From: Colwellia sp. E2M01
GTDB taxonomy: Bacteria; Pseudomonadota; Gammaproteobacteria; Enterobacterales; Alteromonadaceae
Assembly (NCBI RefSeq): GCF_018860585.1
Contig: NZ_JAHKPR010000015.1
Span: 54,934-118,933 of the forward strand
Direction: 5' to 3'
Length of the DNA: 64,000 bases
Both the position numbers and the translations under genes were made by a program. The stretch's first letter is position 1. Every line of letters begins with the position of its first letter. This document shows, piece by piece, positions 1 to 9,481 of this stretch. A model generated the notes under the pieces. It made no database searches, had not been told where the DNA came from, and worked only from the letters and a program-made list of their open reading frames with translations.

Positions 1-29
1 AGTAATCTAATTAAAGCAAGGCTCATATT

Positions 30-668
30 ATGATAGATCCAACTGCAGAATTACGTCCACTTACCAATCGACAACAGCAAATTTATGATCTCATTAAAGA
101 GAAAATTCAAGAAACAGGTATGCCGCCAACACGAGCAGAAATTGCCAAGTTTTTTGGTTTTAAATCAGCTAATGCCGCTGAAGAACATTTAAAAGCGCTA
201 GCTAAAAAAGGATACATTGAAATGCTTGCGGGTACGTCTCGCGGTATTCGTTTAACGGAAGAGTTGGACGAAGAAGAGCTTGGCTTGCCACTTATTGGTC
301 GAGTGGCTGCGGGTGAGCCTATTTTGGCAGAAGAGCATGTTGAAGATCATTACAAAATGGATGGTAGTTTATTCCATCCTGTTGCTAATTATTTATTACG
401 AGTGCATGGCGAAAGCATGAAAGACATTGGTATTATGGATGGTGATTTACTTGCCGTACACCAAACAACTGATGTACGTAATGGTCAAGTTGTGGTTGCC
501 CGTGTTGAAGAAGACGTGACTGTTAAGCGCTATAAACGTGAAGGTAATATTGTTTATTTACACGCTGAAAATGAAGACTTCTCTCCGATCAAAGTCGATT
601 TAACAAGTCAGGCATTTAATATTGAAGGTATTGCAGTAGGTATTGTTCGCAGCGGTCAATGGATGTAA
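30..668 (+). CDS. lexA: LexA, SOS-response repressor/autoprotease
   Basis: LexA represses SOS genes and cleaves itself when RecA filaments form on damaged DNA. The 212-residue protein has an N-terminal winged-helix DNA-binding domain (about residues 10-75) and a C-terminal S24 peptidase domain. The Ala94-Gly95 scissile bond lies in VAAGEP, the catalytic serine is S129 in HGESM, and the catalytic lysine is K166 in TVKRY. All three are shifted by exactly +10 from E. coli LexA, because this protein has a short N-terminal extension (MIDPTAEL) before the usual start. A weak AAGG-like ribosome site precedes the ATG. The promoter and expected SOS box lie left of the window. A strong terminator follows, so the gene is probably monocistronic. 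Confidence 0.97.
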   Translation: MIDPTAELRPLTNRQQQIYDLIKEKIQETGMPPTRAEIAKFFGFKSANAAEEHLKALAKKGYIEMLAGTSRGIRLTEELDEEELGLPLIGRVAAGEPILAEEHVEDHYKMDGSLFHPVANYLLRVHGESMKDIGIMDGDLLAVHQTTDVRNGQVVVARVEEDVTVKRYKREGNIVYLHAENEDFSPIKVDLTSQAFNIEGIAVGIVRSGQWM

Positions 669-718
669 TTTGATCAAATCATTATTACTAATTTACCTAT
701 ATTCATGTAAATAACATT

Positions 719-753
719 AAGGTCATAAACGATTTCGTCGTTTATGACCTTTT
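719..753 (+). terminator. Rho-independent terminator of lexA
   Basis: A perfect 12-bp stem (721-732 with 738-749, GGTCATAAACGA paired to its complement) encloses a 5-nt loop and is followed by TTTT. The AA/TT flanks extend it by 2 bp. It sits 50 nt after the lexA stop. Confidence 0.9.
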
Positions 754-1143
754 ATATTTTATGCACTGAAAAAAACTTTCCCCCTACAAATTTATCTTGC
801 AAACATACAAAACCTTAACACACCAACACCTCCCGTCATTTAGAGTTATTACTCCATTGAATTAATTAGCTTTTTTAATAATAGTTAGCTATAAAAACAT
901 TTGACCGCAAACAACTTTTAGCGTAATTCTAGCTATTAAGGCGAATAAAAAACGAACACAAAAAGAATGAAAATACGTCAATTTGTTAATCAGGTATAGC
1001 ACTAATTATTTAGTGCTATACCTGATTATAAATTCTCGTCTATGTTTAAAATATAATAATAAAACGACAGATATTCAGTTCAGTGAGTTATGAAGTACAT
1101 TGCTGCAAATCTGTTCTCTATCATTAAGAAGAGGAGATGTCGT
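754..1143. other. Intergenic region upstream of the cytochrome oxidase operon
   Basis: This stretch of about 390 nt carries no convincing gene. It holds a 19-bp perfect inverted repeat (987-1028, listed separately). It also has a TATAAT hexamer at 1052-1057 that could be the -10 element of the oxidase operon, but no good -35 is visible at the right spacing. An in-frame ATG at 1090 could extend coxB but lacks a ribosome site. The T-rich and A-rich remainder shows nothing I can name. Confidence 0.5.
987..1028. repeat. 19-bp perfect inverted repeat before coxB
   Basis: The arms 987-1005 and 1010-1028 are exactly complementary (core CAGGTATAGCACTAA), with a TTAT loop. No T-run follows on either strand, so it is not a standard terminator. 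It ends about 24 nt before the possible -10 hexamer at 1052. It could therefore be an operator, an mRNA-stabilising hairpin or a small palindromic repeat; the sequence does not decide. Confidence 0.75.
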
Positions 1144-2715
1144 GTGGGGAAACATAAGCTAATTTGGCTAATATTGGTAAGTTTATATACCAATATTGCT
1201 TTTGCAGAATCGCAGTTAAACCTTACCAAAGGGGTCACAGCTGTTAGTAGAGATGTTTATGATCTACATATGCTGGTACTCTATATTTGCACTGGTATTG
1301 GCGTTTTAGTGTTTGGTGCTATGTTCTGGTCTATTATCTTCCATCGAAAGTCTAAGGGTGCAAAACCTGCTGATTTTCATGAAAGTACTAAGGTAGAGGT
1401 ATTATGGACAGCCATCCCCGTTGTTATTTTAATTGCTATGGCTATTCCCGCCACAAAAACCTTAATAGCGATGGAAGACAACAATAACTCTGACGTTACT
1501 ATTCAAATTACAGGCTCGCAATGGAAATGGCATTACAAGTATTTTGACCAAGACATTGAGTATTACTCTGTTCTTTCTACCCCTCGCGATCAATACCAAA
1601 ATCACTTAGATAATACCCCCTTAAAAGGCGAAAATTATTTACTCGAAGTTGATAAACCTTTAGTTATTCCTGCCAATAAAAAAGTACGCTTTTTAATTAC
1701 TTCTGACGATGTTATTCATGCCTGGTGGGTTCCCGCTTTTGCCGTTAAACAAGATGCTAATCCAGGTTTTATTAATGAAGCTTGGACTAACGTCGATGAG
1801 CCTGGTATTTATCGCGGCCAATGTGCTGAATTATGCGGTAAAGATCATGGTTTTATGCCTATTGTTGTTGAAGTAAAAAGCCCTGAAGATTATGAGCTTT
1901 GGCTTAAAGAGCAACATCAGCGCATTGCGCAAGCAGCTGATGCTGAAAAAGCTTCATTGAATGCTTCTTTATCAAAAGACGAATTAATGCAATTAGGTGA
2001 AACAACTTATACCGCTTATTGCTCAGCCTGCCACCAACCAACCGGTCAAGGGTTACCTCCTGCTTTTCCTGCTTTAAAAGGTAGCCCTATTACCACAACG
2101 GGAGCGATAGCTGATCACATCAATATTGTCTTTAACGGTAAAGCCGGCACGGGTATGCAAGGTTACGGTAAGCAATTAAGTTTAAAAGAAATTGCCGCGG
2201 TAGTTACCTTTGAACGTAATGCTTGGGGCAATGACACAGGTGACTTAGTACAAGCGGCAGATGTTAAATCAGCCGTTAACAATGAGTCCGAAGCTAACGA
2301 TGCTGTAGAAGCTGTTGAAAATAAAACGGCTAAAGAGACAGATAGCGTCACTGAAGTAGCAGCTGAATCAACATCTATTGAAGATTTAACAAAGGAATAT
2401 AGCCTAGATGAGTTAATGACCATGGGTGAGCAAGTTTATATGAAAACCTGTGTTGCTTGTCATCAACCATCTGGGGGAGGTATTCCGCCAGCATTCCCAG
2501 CTTTAAAAGGTGGTGTAATTACCACAGGTGATGTTAACGCACATATCGATATTGTCCTTCACGGTAGTAAGAAAAATCCGGCAATGGCCGCGTTTTCTGG
2601 CCAATTAACTAAAACAGAAATAGCTGCCGTGATCACCTTTGAGCGTAATGCTTGGGGAAATGATACCGGTGATTTAGTGCAACCTGCAGCGGTTGATGCC
2701 GCAAGTGCGAAATAG
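1144..2715 (+). CDS. coxB: Cytochrome c oxidase subunit II with two fused cytochrome c domains
   Basis: This subunit accepts electrons at the CuA centre of the haem-copper oxidase. I chose GTG 1144 as start because GAGGAG lies 7 nt upstream and the product then begins with a clean signal peptide (MGKHKLIWLILVSLYTNIAFA). The ATG at 1090 would add 18 residues without a ribosome site. Numbering from that ATG, two transmembrane helices span about 60-85 and 105-127. CuA ligands are H210, C245, C249, H253 and M256 (CAELCGKDHGFM). Two haem-c domains follow: C311-S-A-C314-H315 with M356, and C454-V-A-C457-H458 with M499. They are joined by an acidic Ala/Glu-rich linker of about 50 residues. Both end in the same ITFERNAWGNDTGDLVQ-like block, so the second arose by internal duplication. 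First gene of the operon; coxA follows after 11 nt. Confidence 0.95.
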   Translation: MGKHKLIWLILVSLYTNIAFAESQLNLTKGVTAVSRDVYDLHMLVLYICTGIGVLVFGAMFWSIIFHRKSKGAKPADFHESTKVEVLWTAIPVVILIAMAIPATKTLIAMEDNNNSDVTIQITGSQWKWHYKYFDQDIEYYSVLSTPRDQYQNHLDNTPLKGENYLLEVDKPLVIPANKKVRFLITSDDVIHAWWVPAFAVKQDANPGFINEAWTNVDEPGIYRGQCAELCGKDHGFMPIVVEVKSPEDYELWLKEQHQRIAQAADAEKASLNASLSKDELMQLGETTYTAYCSACHQPTGQGLPPAFPALKGSPITTTGAIADHINIVFNGKAGTGMQGYGKQLSLKEIAAVVTFERNAWGNDTGDLVQAADVKSAVNNESEANDAVEAVENKTAKETDSVTEVAAESTSIEDLTKEYSLDELMTMGEQVYMKTCVACHQPSGGGIPPAFPALKGGVITTGDVNAHIDIVLHGSKKNPAMAAFSGQLTKTEIAAVITFERNAWGNDTGDLVQPAAVDAASAK

Positions 2716-2726
2716 GAGGATATAAA

Positions 2727-4361
2727 ATGACTACAGACGTTATAAAAGAAACATCGCACGACGATCATCAAAATGACCACCATGGCGATCACAAAATGAC
2801 AGGTATTAAGCGTTGGTTGTACACTACCAACCATAAAGACATTGGTACTTTATATTTATGGTTCTCATTTATCATGTTACTCACTGGTGGCGCGTTAGCC
2901 ATGGTGATCCGAGCTGAATTATTTCAGCCAGGTTTACAAATAGTTGAGCCTGACTTTTTTAACCAGTTAACCACAGTACACGGTTTAATCATGGTATTTG
3001 GCGCCATAATGCCTGCGTTCACAGGCTTTGCAAACTGGATGCTGCCAATGATGGTTGGCGCGCCAGATATGGCATTACCAAGAATGAATAACTGGAGTTT
3101 TTGGATATTACCTTTTGCTTTTGGCATTTTGCTAAGCTCTTTTTTCATGGAAAGTGGTGCACCAAATTTTGGTTGGACTTTCTATGCTCCTTTATCCACA
3201 ACATATTCAAACGGTAGTACCGCTTTCTTTGTATTTGCCGTCCATATCATGGGGATATCTTCGATAATGGGGGCAATTAATATTGTTGTTACCATTATGA
3301 ATATGCGCGCACCGGGTATGACCTACATGAAAATGCCATTATTCGTATGGACATTTTTCATCACTGCGTATTTATTAATTGCGGTAATGCCGGTGCTTGC
3401 TGGTGTCGTTACCATGGTATTGACCGATACTTATTTCGGTACCAGTTTCTTTAATGCTGCAGGTGGTGGTGACCCGGTAATGTTCCAGCATATTTTCTGG
3501 TTTTTTGGTCACCCTGAAGTTTACATCATGATTTTGCCTGCCTTTGGTATTGTTTCAACCATCATCCCTGCTTTTTCGCGTAAAAAATTATTTGGCTATA
3601 GCTCGATGGTTTATGCAACATCTTCCATTGCTCTACTCTCTTTTATTGTCTGGGCACATCATATGTTTACTACAGGTATGCCGCTATTTGGTGAGCTGTT
3701 TTTTATGTATTGCACCATGCTTATTGCGGTACCAACAGGGGTAAAAGTATTTAACTGGGTAGCTACCATGTGGCGTGGCTCGTTAAGCTTTGAAACACCT
3801 ATGTTGTTTTCAATCGCCTTTGTTATTTTATTCACCATTGGCGGCTTTTCAGGCTTGATGCTGGCTATGACGCCGGTTGATTTTCAATATCACGATACTT
3901 ACTTTGTTGTTGCCCATTTTCATTATGTATTAGTGACAGGCTCGCTATTTTCACTCTACGCTGGCGCATATTATTGGCTGCCAAAATGGACGGGGAATAT
4001 GTACAACGACGCGCTCAGTAAATGGCATTTTTGGTGCTCACTAATTTCAGTTAACTTGTTGTTTTTCCCTATGCACTTTTTAGGCTTAGCGGGTATGCCA
4101 CGTAGAATTCCTGATTACGCATTACAGTTTGCTGACTTTAATAAGTGGGTAAGTATTGGCGGCTTTGCCTTTGGTTTATCACAATTGATTTTCTTAGCTG
4201 TGGTCATTAAATGTATTCGTGGTGGCGAAAAAGCGCCTGCTAAACCTTGGGATGGTGCAGCAGGGCTAGAATGGACGGTTGCAAGCCCTGCTCCGTATCA
4301 TACGTTTAGTACTCCACCGCCACAAAGTGATATTGATAATGCCGATCAACATAGTCATTAA
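2727..4361 (+). CDS. coxA: Cytochrome c oxidase subunit I (catalytic)
   Basis: Subunit I reduces oxygen at the haem a3-CuB site and pumps protons. The 544-residue, twelve-helix protein has all metal ligands: H85 and H399 for low-spin haem a, H397 for haem a3, and H262, H311 and H312 for CuB. Y266 in HPEVY forms the usual His-Tyr crosslink. The N-terminus is rich in His and Asp (residues 9-23), an unusual but not unique hydrophilic tail. A strong AGGAGG site precedes the ATG and the gene starts 11 nt after coxB, so the two are translated from one message. Confidence 0.97.
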   Translation: MTTDVIKETSHDDHQNDHHGDHKMTGIKRWLYTTNHKDIGTLYLWFSFIMLLTGGALAMVIRAELFQPGLQIVEPDFFNQLTTVHGLIMVFGAIMPAFTGFANWMLPMMVGAPDMALPRMNNWSFWILPFAFGILLSSFFMESGAPNFGWTFYAPLSTTYSNGSTAFFVFAVHIMGISSIMGAINIVVTIMNMRAPGMTYMKMPLFVWTFFITAYLLIAVMPVLAGVVTMVLTDTYFGTSFFNAAGGGDPVMFQHIFWFFGHPEVYIMILPAFGIVSTIIPAFSRKKLFGYSSMVYATSSIALLSFIVWAHHMFTTGMPLFGELFFMYCTMLIAVPTGVKVFNWVATMWRGSLSFETPMLFSIAFVILFTIGGFSGLMLAMTPVDFQYHDTYFVVAHFHYVLVTGSLFSLYAGAYYWLPKWTGNMYNDALSKWHFWCSLISVNLLFFPMHFLGLAGMPRRIPDYALQFADFNKWVSIGGFAFGLSQLIFLAVVIKCIRGGEKAPAKPWDGAAGLEWTVASPAPYHTFSTPPPQSDIDNADQHSH

Positions 4362-4398
4362 TGCATAAAAATATTTATATATAACGGGTAATAACTAT

Positions 4399-4971
4399 AT
4401 GAAGAGTGATGCCAACTCCAAAAATGCTAATAATACCAATAGTGTTAGCACGACCAATAATAAGTCCGTTAAAAAATTATTACTGGTTGTGCTTGCTATG
4501 TTTGGCTTTGGTTTTGCTCTTGTCCCTTTATATGACGTGTTTTGTGATATTACTGGCCTTAATGGAAAAACCAATACCAGTGCAGCAACTTATGACGCCA
4601 GTAGTATTGATGAGTCTCGTACGGTACGAGTGCAATTTATTACCCGCAATGCACAGGGCGTTCCTTGGAAATTTGAACCAGTACAGAATGAAATTGAAGT
4701 ACACCCCGGTGAAATGAAGTTTGTATCTTTTTATGCAAAAAACAATGCCAATAATGACATTGTTGGCCAAGCTGTTCCCTCGGTTTCTCCTGGGCGTGCA
4801 GCAAATTATTTTCATAAAATAGAGTGTTTTTGCTTTACCCATCAACCACTAGGTGCAGGTATGGATGTTGAGATGAGTTTACAATTTTACGTTGATTTAG
4901 AATTACCTGACGATATAAAAACATTAACGTTATCGTACACCCTGTATGACATTACCAACAAGTCATCATAG
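4399..4971 (+). CDS. ctaG: Cytochrome oxidase assembly protein CtaG (Cox11), CuB chaperone
   Basis: CtaG/Cox11 delivers copper to the CuB site of subunit I from the periplasmic face. The 190-residue protein has a Ser/Asn-rich cytoplasmic tail, one transmembrane anchor (about 26-46) and a periplasmic immunoglobulin-like domain. That domain carries the copper-binding CFCF motif (C143, C145) followed by THQPL. C49, just outside the membrane, is the third conserved cysteine. It lies between coxA and coxC, the usual place in Alteromonadales and Pseudomonas. The ribosome site before ATG 4399 is poor (GGG). Confidence 0.93.
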   Translation: MKSDANSKNANNTNSVSTTNNKSVKKLLLVVLAMFGFGFALVPLYDVFCDITGLNGKTNTSAATYDASSIDESRTVRVQFITRNAQGVPWKFEPVQNEIEVHPGEMKFVSFYAKNNANNDIVGQAVPSVSPGRAANYFHKIECFCFTHQPLGAGMDVEMSLQFYVDLELPDDIKTLTLSYTLYDITNKSS

Positions 4972-5006
4972 AGAACGACAACATACAGATAAATAAGGGA
5001 TAGAAA

Positions 5007-5891
5007 ATGACTAACAAAGAATATGAAAGTTATTACGTACCCAGCCAAAGTCATTGGCCAATTGTTGGTGCAATTGCACTTTTCATGATTGCACTCGGTG
5101 CTGCTCACTACGTAACTGATTTGTCTAAAGAACAAAATGGTTACGGGGGTTATCTGCTTTTAGCCGGCATAGCCCTAGTTATTTATATGTTAGCTGGTTG
5201 GTTTAGCGATGTTATAAATGAGTCTTTGGCTGGTAAATATTCACATCAAATGGATAATTCATTTCATCAAGGTATGAGTTGGTTCATTTTTTCTGAAGTA
5301 ATGTTTTTCGCCGCCTTTTTTGGTGCCTTGTTGTATTTACGTGTATTTTCAGTACCTTGGTTGGGTGGTGCAGGTAATAATGCAGAAACTGGCGCCGTGC
5401 TGTGGCCTGATTTTGTTGCTCATTGGCCACTTTTAACGACTCCTGACGGCACCACAACCTCGGCAATGGGTTGGTATGGGCTCCCACTTATTAATACTGT
5501 TATTTTAATCACCTCTTCAGTGACCGCTCATTTTGCTCACGATGCACTTATTAAAAATAACCGTAAACCACTTAAAGTGTGGCTTGGTTTAACTATAGTG
5601 TTAGGCATCATTTTTATGTCTTTACAAATATTAGAATATTCACATGGTTACTCTGAAGAAATGCGTTTGTTTCTCACCAGTGGTGTTTATGGCAACAGTT
5701 TTTATCTATTAACTGGCTTTCACGGTATGCACGTAACCTTAGGTTGCATCATGCTAATAGTTATGTGGTTTAGAATATTAAAAGGTCACTTCACACCTAA
5801 TAATCATTTCGCTTTTAAAGCAGCAAGTTGGTATTGGCACTTTGTTGACGTGGTGTGGGTAATGCTATTTGTGTTTGTTTATATTTTATAG
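5007..5891 (+). CDS. coxC: Cytochrome c oxidase subunit III
   Basis: Subunit III is a membrane protein that stabilises the active site of subunit I. The 294-residue product has about seven hydrophobic helices and the characteristic blocks WFIFSEVMFFAAFF, FHGMHVTLG and WYWHFVDVVWVMLF near the C-terminus. AAGGGA lies 7 nt before the ATG. Fourth gene of the oxidase operon, 35 nt after ctaG and immediately followed by the SURF1 gene. Confidence 0.95.
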   Translation: MTNKEYESYYVPSQSHWPIVGAIALFMIALGAAHYVTDLSKEQNGYGGYLLLAGIALVIYMLAGWFSDVINESLAGKYSHQMDNSFHQGMSWFIFSEVMFFAAFFGALLYLRVFSVPWLGGAGNNAETGAVLWPDFVAHWPLLTTPDGTTTSAMGWYGLPLINTVILITSSVTAHFAHDALIKNNRKPLKVWLGLTIVLGIIFMSLQILEYSHGYSEEMRLFLTSGVYGNSFYLLTGFHGMHVTLGCIMLIVMWFRILKGHFTPNNHFAFKAASWYWHFVDVVWVMLFVFVYIL

Positions 5892-5905
5892 AAGCTGATT
5901 ATTAC

Positions 5906-6682
5906 TTGAACCTTACATTACATAAGAAAATAAAAAGCAACTTATTAGGCAATATACTCTGGCTTGGGCTAACACTTATTGTATTAACAATACTGATAAA
6001 ATTGTCGTTATGGCAATACGATAGAGGAACAGCGAAAGAACAGCGTTCTATACGTATAGTGCAATTAAATCAACGCACGCCATTAACACTTAATGAAGTT
6101 GTGCAACTTTCGCACACTAAACAATTTACCAATAAGGAAAGTGTGAATGACTTTCCTGTCACTATTGATGGTGAATTTATAGCTGATTACGTATTTTTAC
6201 TCGATAATCAAGTTGAAGAACGCTCGTTAGGTTATCGGGTATTGCAAGTAGTACAAACGCCAAGCCATGCGGTTTTAGTTAACTTAGGTTGGATACAAGG
6301 CTCAATTAACAGAAATACATTACCCGAAGTAAAGCCATTGCAGGGGCAGTATCAATTTACGGGGCATGTACGTGTCGTTGAACAAGGAATAATGCTTATG
6401 GAACAAAATTTTTCGAAGCCTAGTTGGCCGTTACGCGTGCAGCAAATAGAATTAGAAAAGTTTTCAACATTAGTATCACCCTTAATAAATAAGCCTTTAT
6501 TACCTTTTGTTATCTACGTAGATAAAAAAGAAAGTCTTGGTTATAAAAAAAATTGGCAACCAATAGTAATGCCTGCAGAAAAACATTTTGCCTATAGTTT
6601 TCAATGGGCTGCATTAGCCTGTGCTTGGTTGATATTAATGATTTCTTTACGCGTTAAAACACTGAGATCCTCAGCTCAATAA
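5906..6682 (+). CDS. SURF1 family oxidase assembly protein
   Basis: SURF1/Shy1 proteins help insert haem a into subunit I. The product has the family's two-helix topology: an N-terminal helix ending in LWQYDRG and a C-terminal helix (SFQWAALACAWLILMISL). The periplasmic middle includes LGYRVLQVV and VLVNLGWI, which match the family's Y-R-V and V-N-R-G-W-I blocks. The start is uncertain. ATG 5855 would overlap coxC by 37 nt and add unrelated-looking residues. TTG 5906, 14 nt after the coxC stop with AGAAG upstream, gives a 258-residue protein of normal size and is preferred. Confidence 0.85.
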   Translation: MNLTLHKKIKSNLLGNILWLGLTLIVLTILIKLSLWQYDRGTAKEQRSIRIVQLNQRTPLTLNEVVQLSHTKQFTNKESVNDFPVTIDGEFIADYVFLLDNQVEERSLGYRVLQVVQTPSHAVLVNLGWIQGSINRNTLPEVKPLQGQYQFTGHVRVVEQGIMLMEQNFSKPSWPLRVQQIELEKFSTLVSPLINKPLLPFVIYVDKKESLGYKKNWQPIVMPAEKHFAYSFQWAALACAWLILMISLRVKTLRSSAQ

Positions 6683-6732
6683 ATATATAAATGAAGAGAT
6701 AAGTAAAATATAAAAATAATAAGGCGTGTACT

Positions 6733-7314
6733 ATGATCCAAACAGAACAAGCATTACCGCAAGCTTCCACGCACAAAAATCGCCGTAGTTTATTACTGCT
6801 ACTCGCTGTATTTATATTGCCCGTAGTACTAGCAAAACTAGCGCTTGATAATCAATGGCTAAGCTTAGGAGTTACCAATCAAGGCAAGTTGATAACAGAG
6901 CCATTAACCTTAGCTGAACTTGGCTTAGATGGGAAAATAACTGATAAAAAATGGCAGATTATTTATCGACTACCTAATGAATGCTCCGAGCTTTGTTTGC
7001 ACAGTATTGAAACCGTCCATAACAGTTATGTTGCCTTAGGAAAGTATATGCCAAGGGTCTCTGCAGTATTACTTAAAGAAGATATTTTTTCAGTTCAACA
7101 AAATGAACAGCTTGCTAAAAGCCAATGGCAAATTCTGTCTTTATCAGCACAAATGCATCGCTCAATCCCTAACCCACAAGTACTTATTGCTGATCCGTTA
7201 GGTAATGTGATTTTGCAACACTCCATACCTGAAACTGAAGCGCAGCAAAATAGTTTTGGTAAAGCCATTATTGCAGATATGAAAAAACTACTGAAATACT
7301 CCAAGGTAGGTTAA
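6733..7314 (+). CDS. Sco-like, membrane-anchored oxidase-cluster protein
   Basis: This is a 193-residue protein with one transmembrane anchor (about 19-36) and a periplasmic domain. The motif ECSELC (C84 and C88, CxxxC) follows a WQIIYRL strand, and later VLIADPLGNVILQH resembles the thioredoxin-fold strand of Sco proteins. The distal DHS histidine that Sco uses for copper (H177 in the Sco of this cluster) is not apparent. So it may be a thiol-redox or copper-transfer relative rather than a true Sco. Its place between SURF1 and ctaA, 3 nt before ctaA, ties it to oxidase assembly. AAGG precedes the ATG. The CxxxC and location are seen; the function is inferred. Confidence 0.75.
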   Translation: MIQTEQALPQASTHKNRRSLLLLLAVFILPVVLAKLALDNQWLSLGVTNQGKLITEPLTLAELGLDGKITDKKWQIIYRLPNECSELCLHSIETVHNSYVALGKYMPRVSAVLLKEDIFSVQQNEQLAKSQWQILSLSAQMHRSIPNPQVLIADPLGNVILQHSIPETEAQQNSFGKAIIADMKKLLKYSKVG

Positions 7315-7317
7315 GTC

Positions 7318-8478
7318 ATGACAAGTTGTGCTAAAACAGAAAAAGCTCCGACAAAAACACTAACACGCTTGGTATTCTGCAGTTTGTTATTAACCATTGT
7401 TGTTATTGGTTTAGGCGCGTACACACGTTTAACTCATGCAGGATTAGGGTGTCCTGATTGGCCAACCTGTTATGGTTTACTTGATGTACCTAGAACCGCA
7501 GAAGAGATTATTACCGCTGAGCAAGCCTACCCTGAACGTCCTGTTGAACCCCATAAAGCATGGAATGAAATGGTTCATCGATACTTTGCTGGCAGCCTTG
7601 GCATACTTATCGCGATCATTGCTTTTTATTCAATTAGATTACGTGTTAATGATAGAAAATCAGTAAAAAACACAACTATTCAACCATCTTATAACAGTAA
7701 AAAACCGCTTGTTTTACCCTTGTGTATTTTATTGGTTGTTATCTTTCAGGCAGCATTAGGAATGTGGACGGTAACCTTAAAATTAATGCCTGTTATTGTT
7801 ATGGGGCACTTGCTTGGCGGCTTTACTACACTGTGCTTATTATTTTTATTATATTTGCGCCTTAATTCTGTAACGAGCAACACCATCACCACAATAGGCG
7901 AGCAGAATGTAAAAGCAAGTGCGTCAAAAGCCACTAGCGCGAGTCAAAATGTAAACACACCATCAATTAAAAAATATAGTCGCTACGCTTTACTCGGCAT
8001 TGTTATTTTAACGGCACAAATAGCTTTAGGCGGTTGGACATCGGCAAATTATGCAGCCATGAGTTGTGTAGAATTACCTATTTGCCAAGGTGATTGGTTA
8101 GCTGAGTTAGATTATCAGCATTCATTTACTTTGATTCCACCAGTAAAAAGTAGCTATGAATTTGGTCACTTTAAACATAATGAACGAGTAACTATTCATG
8201 TAACACATAGATTAGGCGCTATAGTTACTAGTATATTTATAACTTGGCTCGCTATCTTGGTGTTTATTAAAACCAATAAACCCAATCTTAAACGTTTGGC
8301 GATAGTTTTACTGAGTATGCTTACTATTCAAGTAAGTTTAGGTATAAGTAATATTTGGTTTTCATTACCCCTTAGCGTAGCGGTTGCACATAACTTAGTC
8401 GCGGCTTTGTTAATGTTAAGTTTAATAGCGTTAACCTATCAATTAAAGCAACATGATGAGGAAGTTCGGTATGAGTAA
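7318..8478 (+). CDS. ctaA: Haem A synthase (CtaA/COX15)
   Basis: CtaA oxidises the C8 methyl of haem O to a formyl group, giving haem A for subunit I. The 386-residue protein has about eight helices in two homologous halves. It has the paired-cysteine loops CPDWPTC (C45, C51) and CVELPIC, and the haem-ligand histidines in EMVHRYFAG (H87) and in VTHRLGA. Between the halves lies an unusually long Thr/Ser/Ala/Asn-rich cytoplasmic loop (about residues 185-220). AAGGTAGG lies upstream of the start; the 3' end overlaps ctaB by 8 nt. Confidence 0.93.
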   Translation: MTSCAKTEKAPTKTLTRLVFCSLLLTIVVIGLGAYTRLTHAGLGCPDWPTCYGLLDVPRTAEEIITAEQAYPERPVEPHKAWNEMVHRYFAGSLGILIAIIAFYSIRLRVNDRKSVKNTTIQPSYNSKKPLVLPLCILLVVIFQAALGMWTVTLKLMPVIVMGHLLGGFTTLCLLFLLYLRLNSVTSNTITTIGEQNVKASASKATSASQNVNTPSIKKYSRYALLGIVILTAQIALGGWTSANYAAMSCVELPICQGDWLAELDYQHSFTLIPPVKSSYEFGHFKHNERVTIHVTHRLGAIVTSIFITWLAILVFIKTNKPNLKRLAIVLLSMLTIQVSLGISNIWFSLPLSVAVAHNLVAALLMLSLIALTYQLKQHDEEVRYE

Positions 8479-9448
8479 AGTCATCAATAAACCAATAGTC
8501 GATTCGTTGAGTAAAAGCCTACCGGTAACACGGCCATCAGCTAACTCAACAGCAAATGAGTTCTTTCTTCGTCATTTTGTTGATCATTGGCGCGCTTATT
8601 ATGATATTACCAAACCCAAAGTTGTGGCTTTACTGGTACTAACGGCCTTAGTAGGTATGAGCTTGTCTGTACCTGGCGGTTTACCGTGGCAATTATTAAT
8701 ACCCGCCATGCTAGGTATCGCTTTATTATCCTCAGCCGCAGCCGCAATTAATCATATTGTTGACGAAAAAATAGATACCATTATGGGACGCACTCACAAC
8801 AGGCCTTTGCCTGAAGGTAGAATTACTGTCGAAAATGCCATTATTTTTGCGGTGAGTATCGCAGTGATTGGTTTTGTTATTCTCTTTACCTTAGTGAATC
8901 CGTTAACCGCTATGTTAACTTTGGCTGGTTTAGTAGGTTATAGCTTTGTTTACACTATGTATTTAAAGCGCGCTACACCACAAAACATTACCATTGGTGG
9001 TTTAGCGGGTGCCATTCCACCGTTACTAGGTTGGACAGCAATGACCAACGAAATAGCACCAAATGCTTTATTATTAGTGCTAATTATTTTCACTTGGACA
9101 CCGCCACATTTTTGGGCTTTAGCTATTCATCGTAAAGATGATTATGCTAAAGTTAACATTCCTATGTTGCCGGTAACCCATGGTATTAGTTTTACTAAAA
9201 CTCAAATATTACTTTATACCTTATTACTTTTTGTGGTTTGTTTATTACCTTATTTAGTGGGAATGAGTAATTGGCTTTACTTGGCAGGTGCTTGTGTCTT
9301 GAATTTAATTTTTATTGGCTATGCTTGGCAGTTAAAGTTCCATGCAAAAAAAGATACTGCGATGGCCACATTTAAATTTTCGATTGTACATTTAATGCTA
9401 CTTTTTATTCTTTTATTGCTTGACCACTATTGGTTACCAATAAACTAA
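8471..9448 (+). CDS. ctaB: Protohaem IX farnesyltransferase (haem O synthase)
   Basis: CtaB/CyoE transfers a farnesyl group from farnesyl diphosphate to haem b, making haem O, the substrate of the CtaA encoded just upstream. It is a UbiA-superfamily membrane prenyltransferase with the first Asp-rich motif [19 protein letters not shown] and the second region [13 protein letters not shown]. It has about nine helices. I chose ATG 8471 (MSKVINKP), which has GAGGA 8 nt upstream, over ATG 8453 (MMRKFG). The overlap with ctaA implies coupled translation. Confidence 0.93.
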   Translation: MSKVINKPIVDSLSKSLPVTRPSANSTANEFFLRHFVDHWRAYYDITKPKVVALLVLTALVGMSLSVPGGLPWQLLIPAMLGIALLSSAAAAINHIVDEKIDTIMGRTHNRPLPEGRITVENAIIFAVSIAVIGFVILFTLVNPLTAMLTLAGLVGYSFVYTMYLKRATPQNITIGGLAGAIPPLLGWTAMTNEIAPNALLLVLIIFTWTPPHFWALAIHRKDDYAKVNIPMLPVTHGISFTKTQILLYTLLLFVVCLLPYLVGMSNWLYLAGACVLNLIFIGYAWQLKFHAKKDTAMATFKFSIVHLMLLFILLLLDHYWLPIN

Positions 9449-9481
9449 TAGCAACCCTCTTATTGAGAGAAAAATAATTTA

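Noticed and set aside
987..1028. Reading the 19-bp hairpin as a terminator
   Set aside because: No T-run on either strand, and lexA already has a strong terminator at 719-753.
1090..1143. Longer coxB start at ATG 1090
   Set aside because: No ribosome site, while GTG 1144 has GAGGAG 7 nt upstream and gives a clean signal peptide.
2163..2834. Two minus-strand ORFs (86 and 91 residues) that resemble each other
   Set aside because: They are antisense shadows of the duplicated haem-c domains of coxB; their similarity simply mirrors that duplication.
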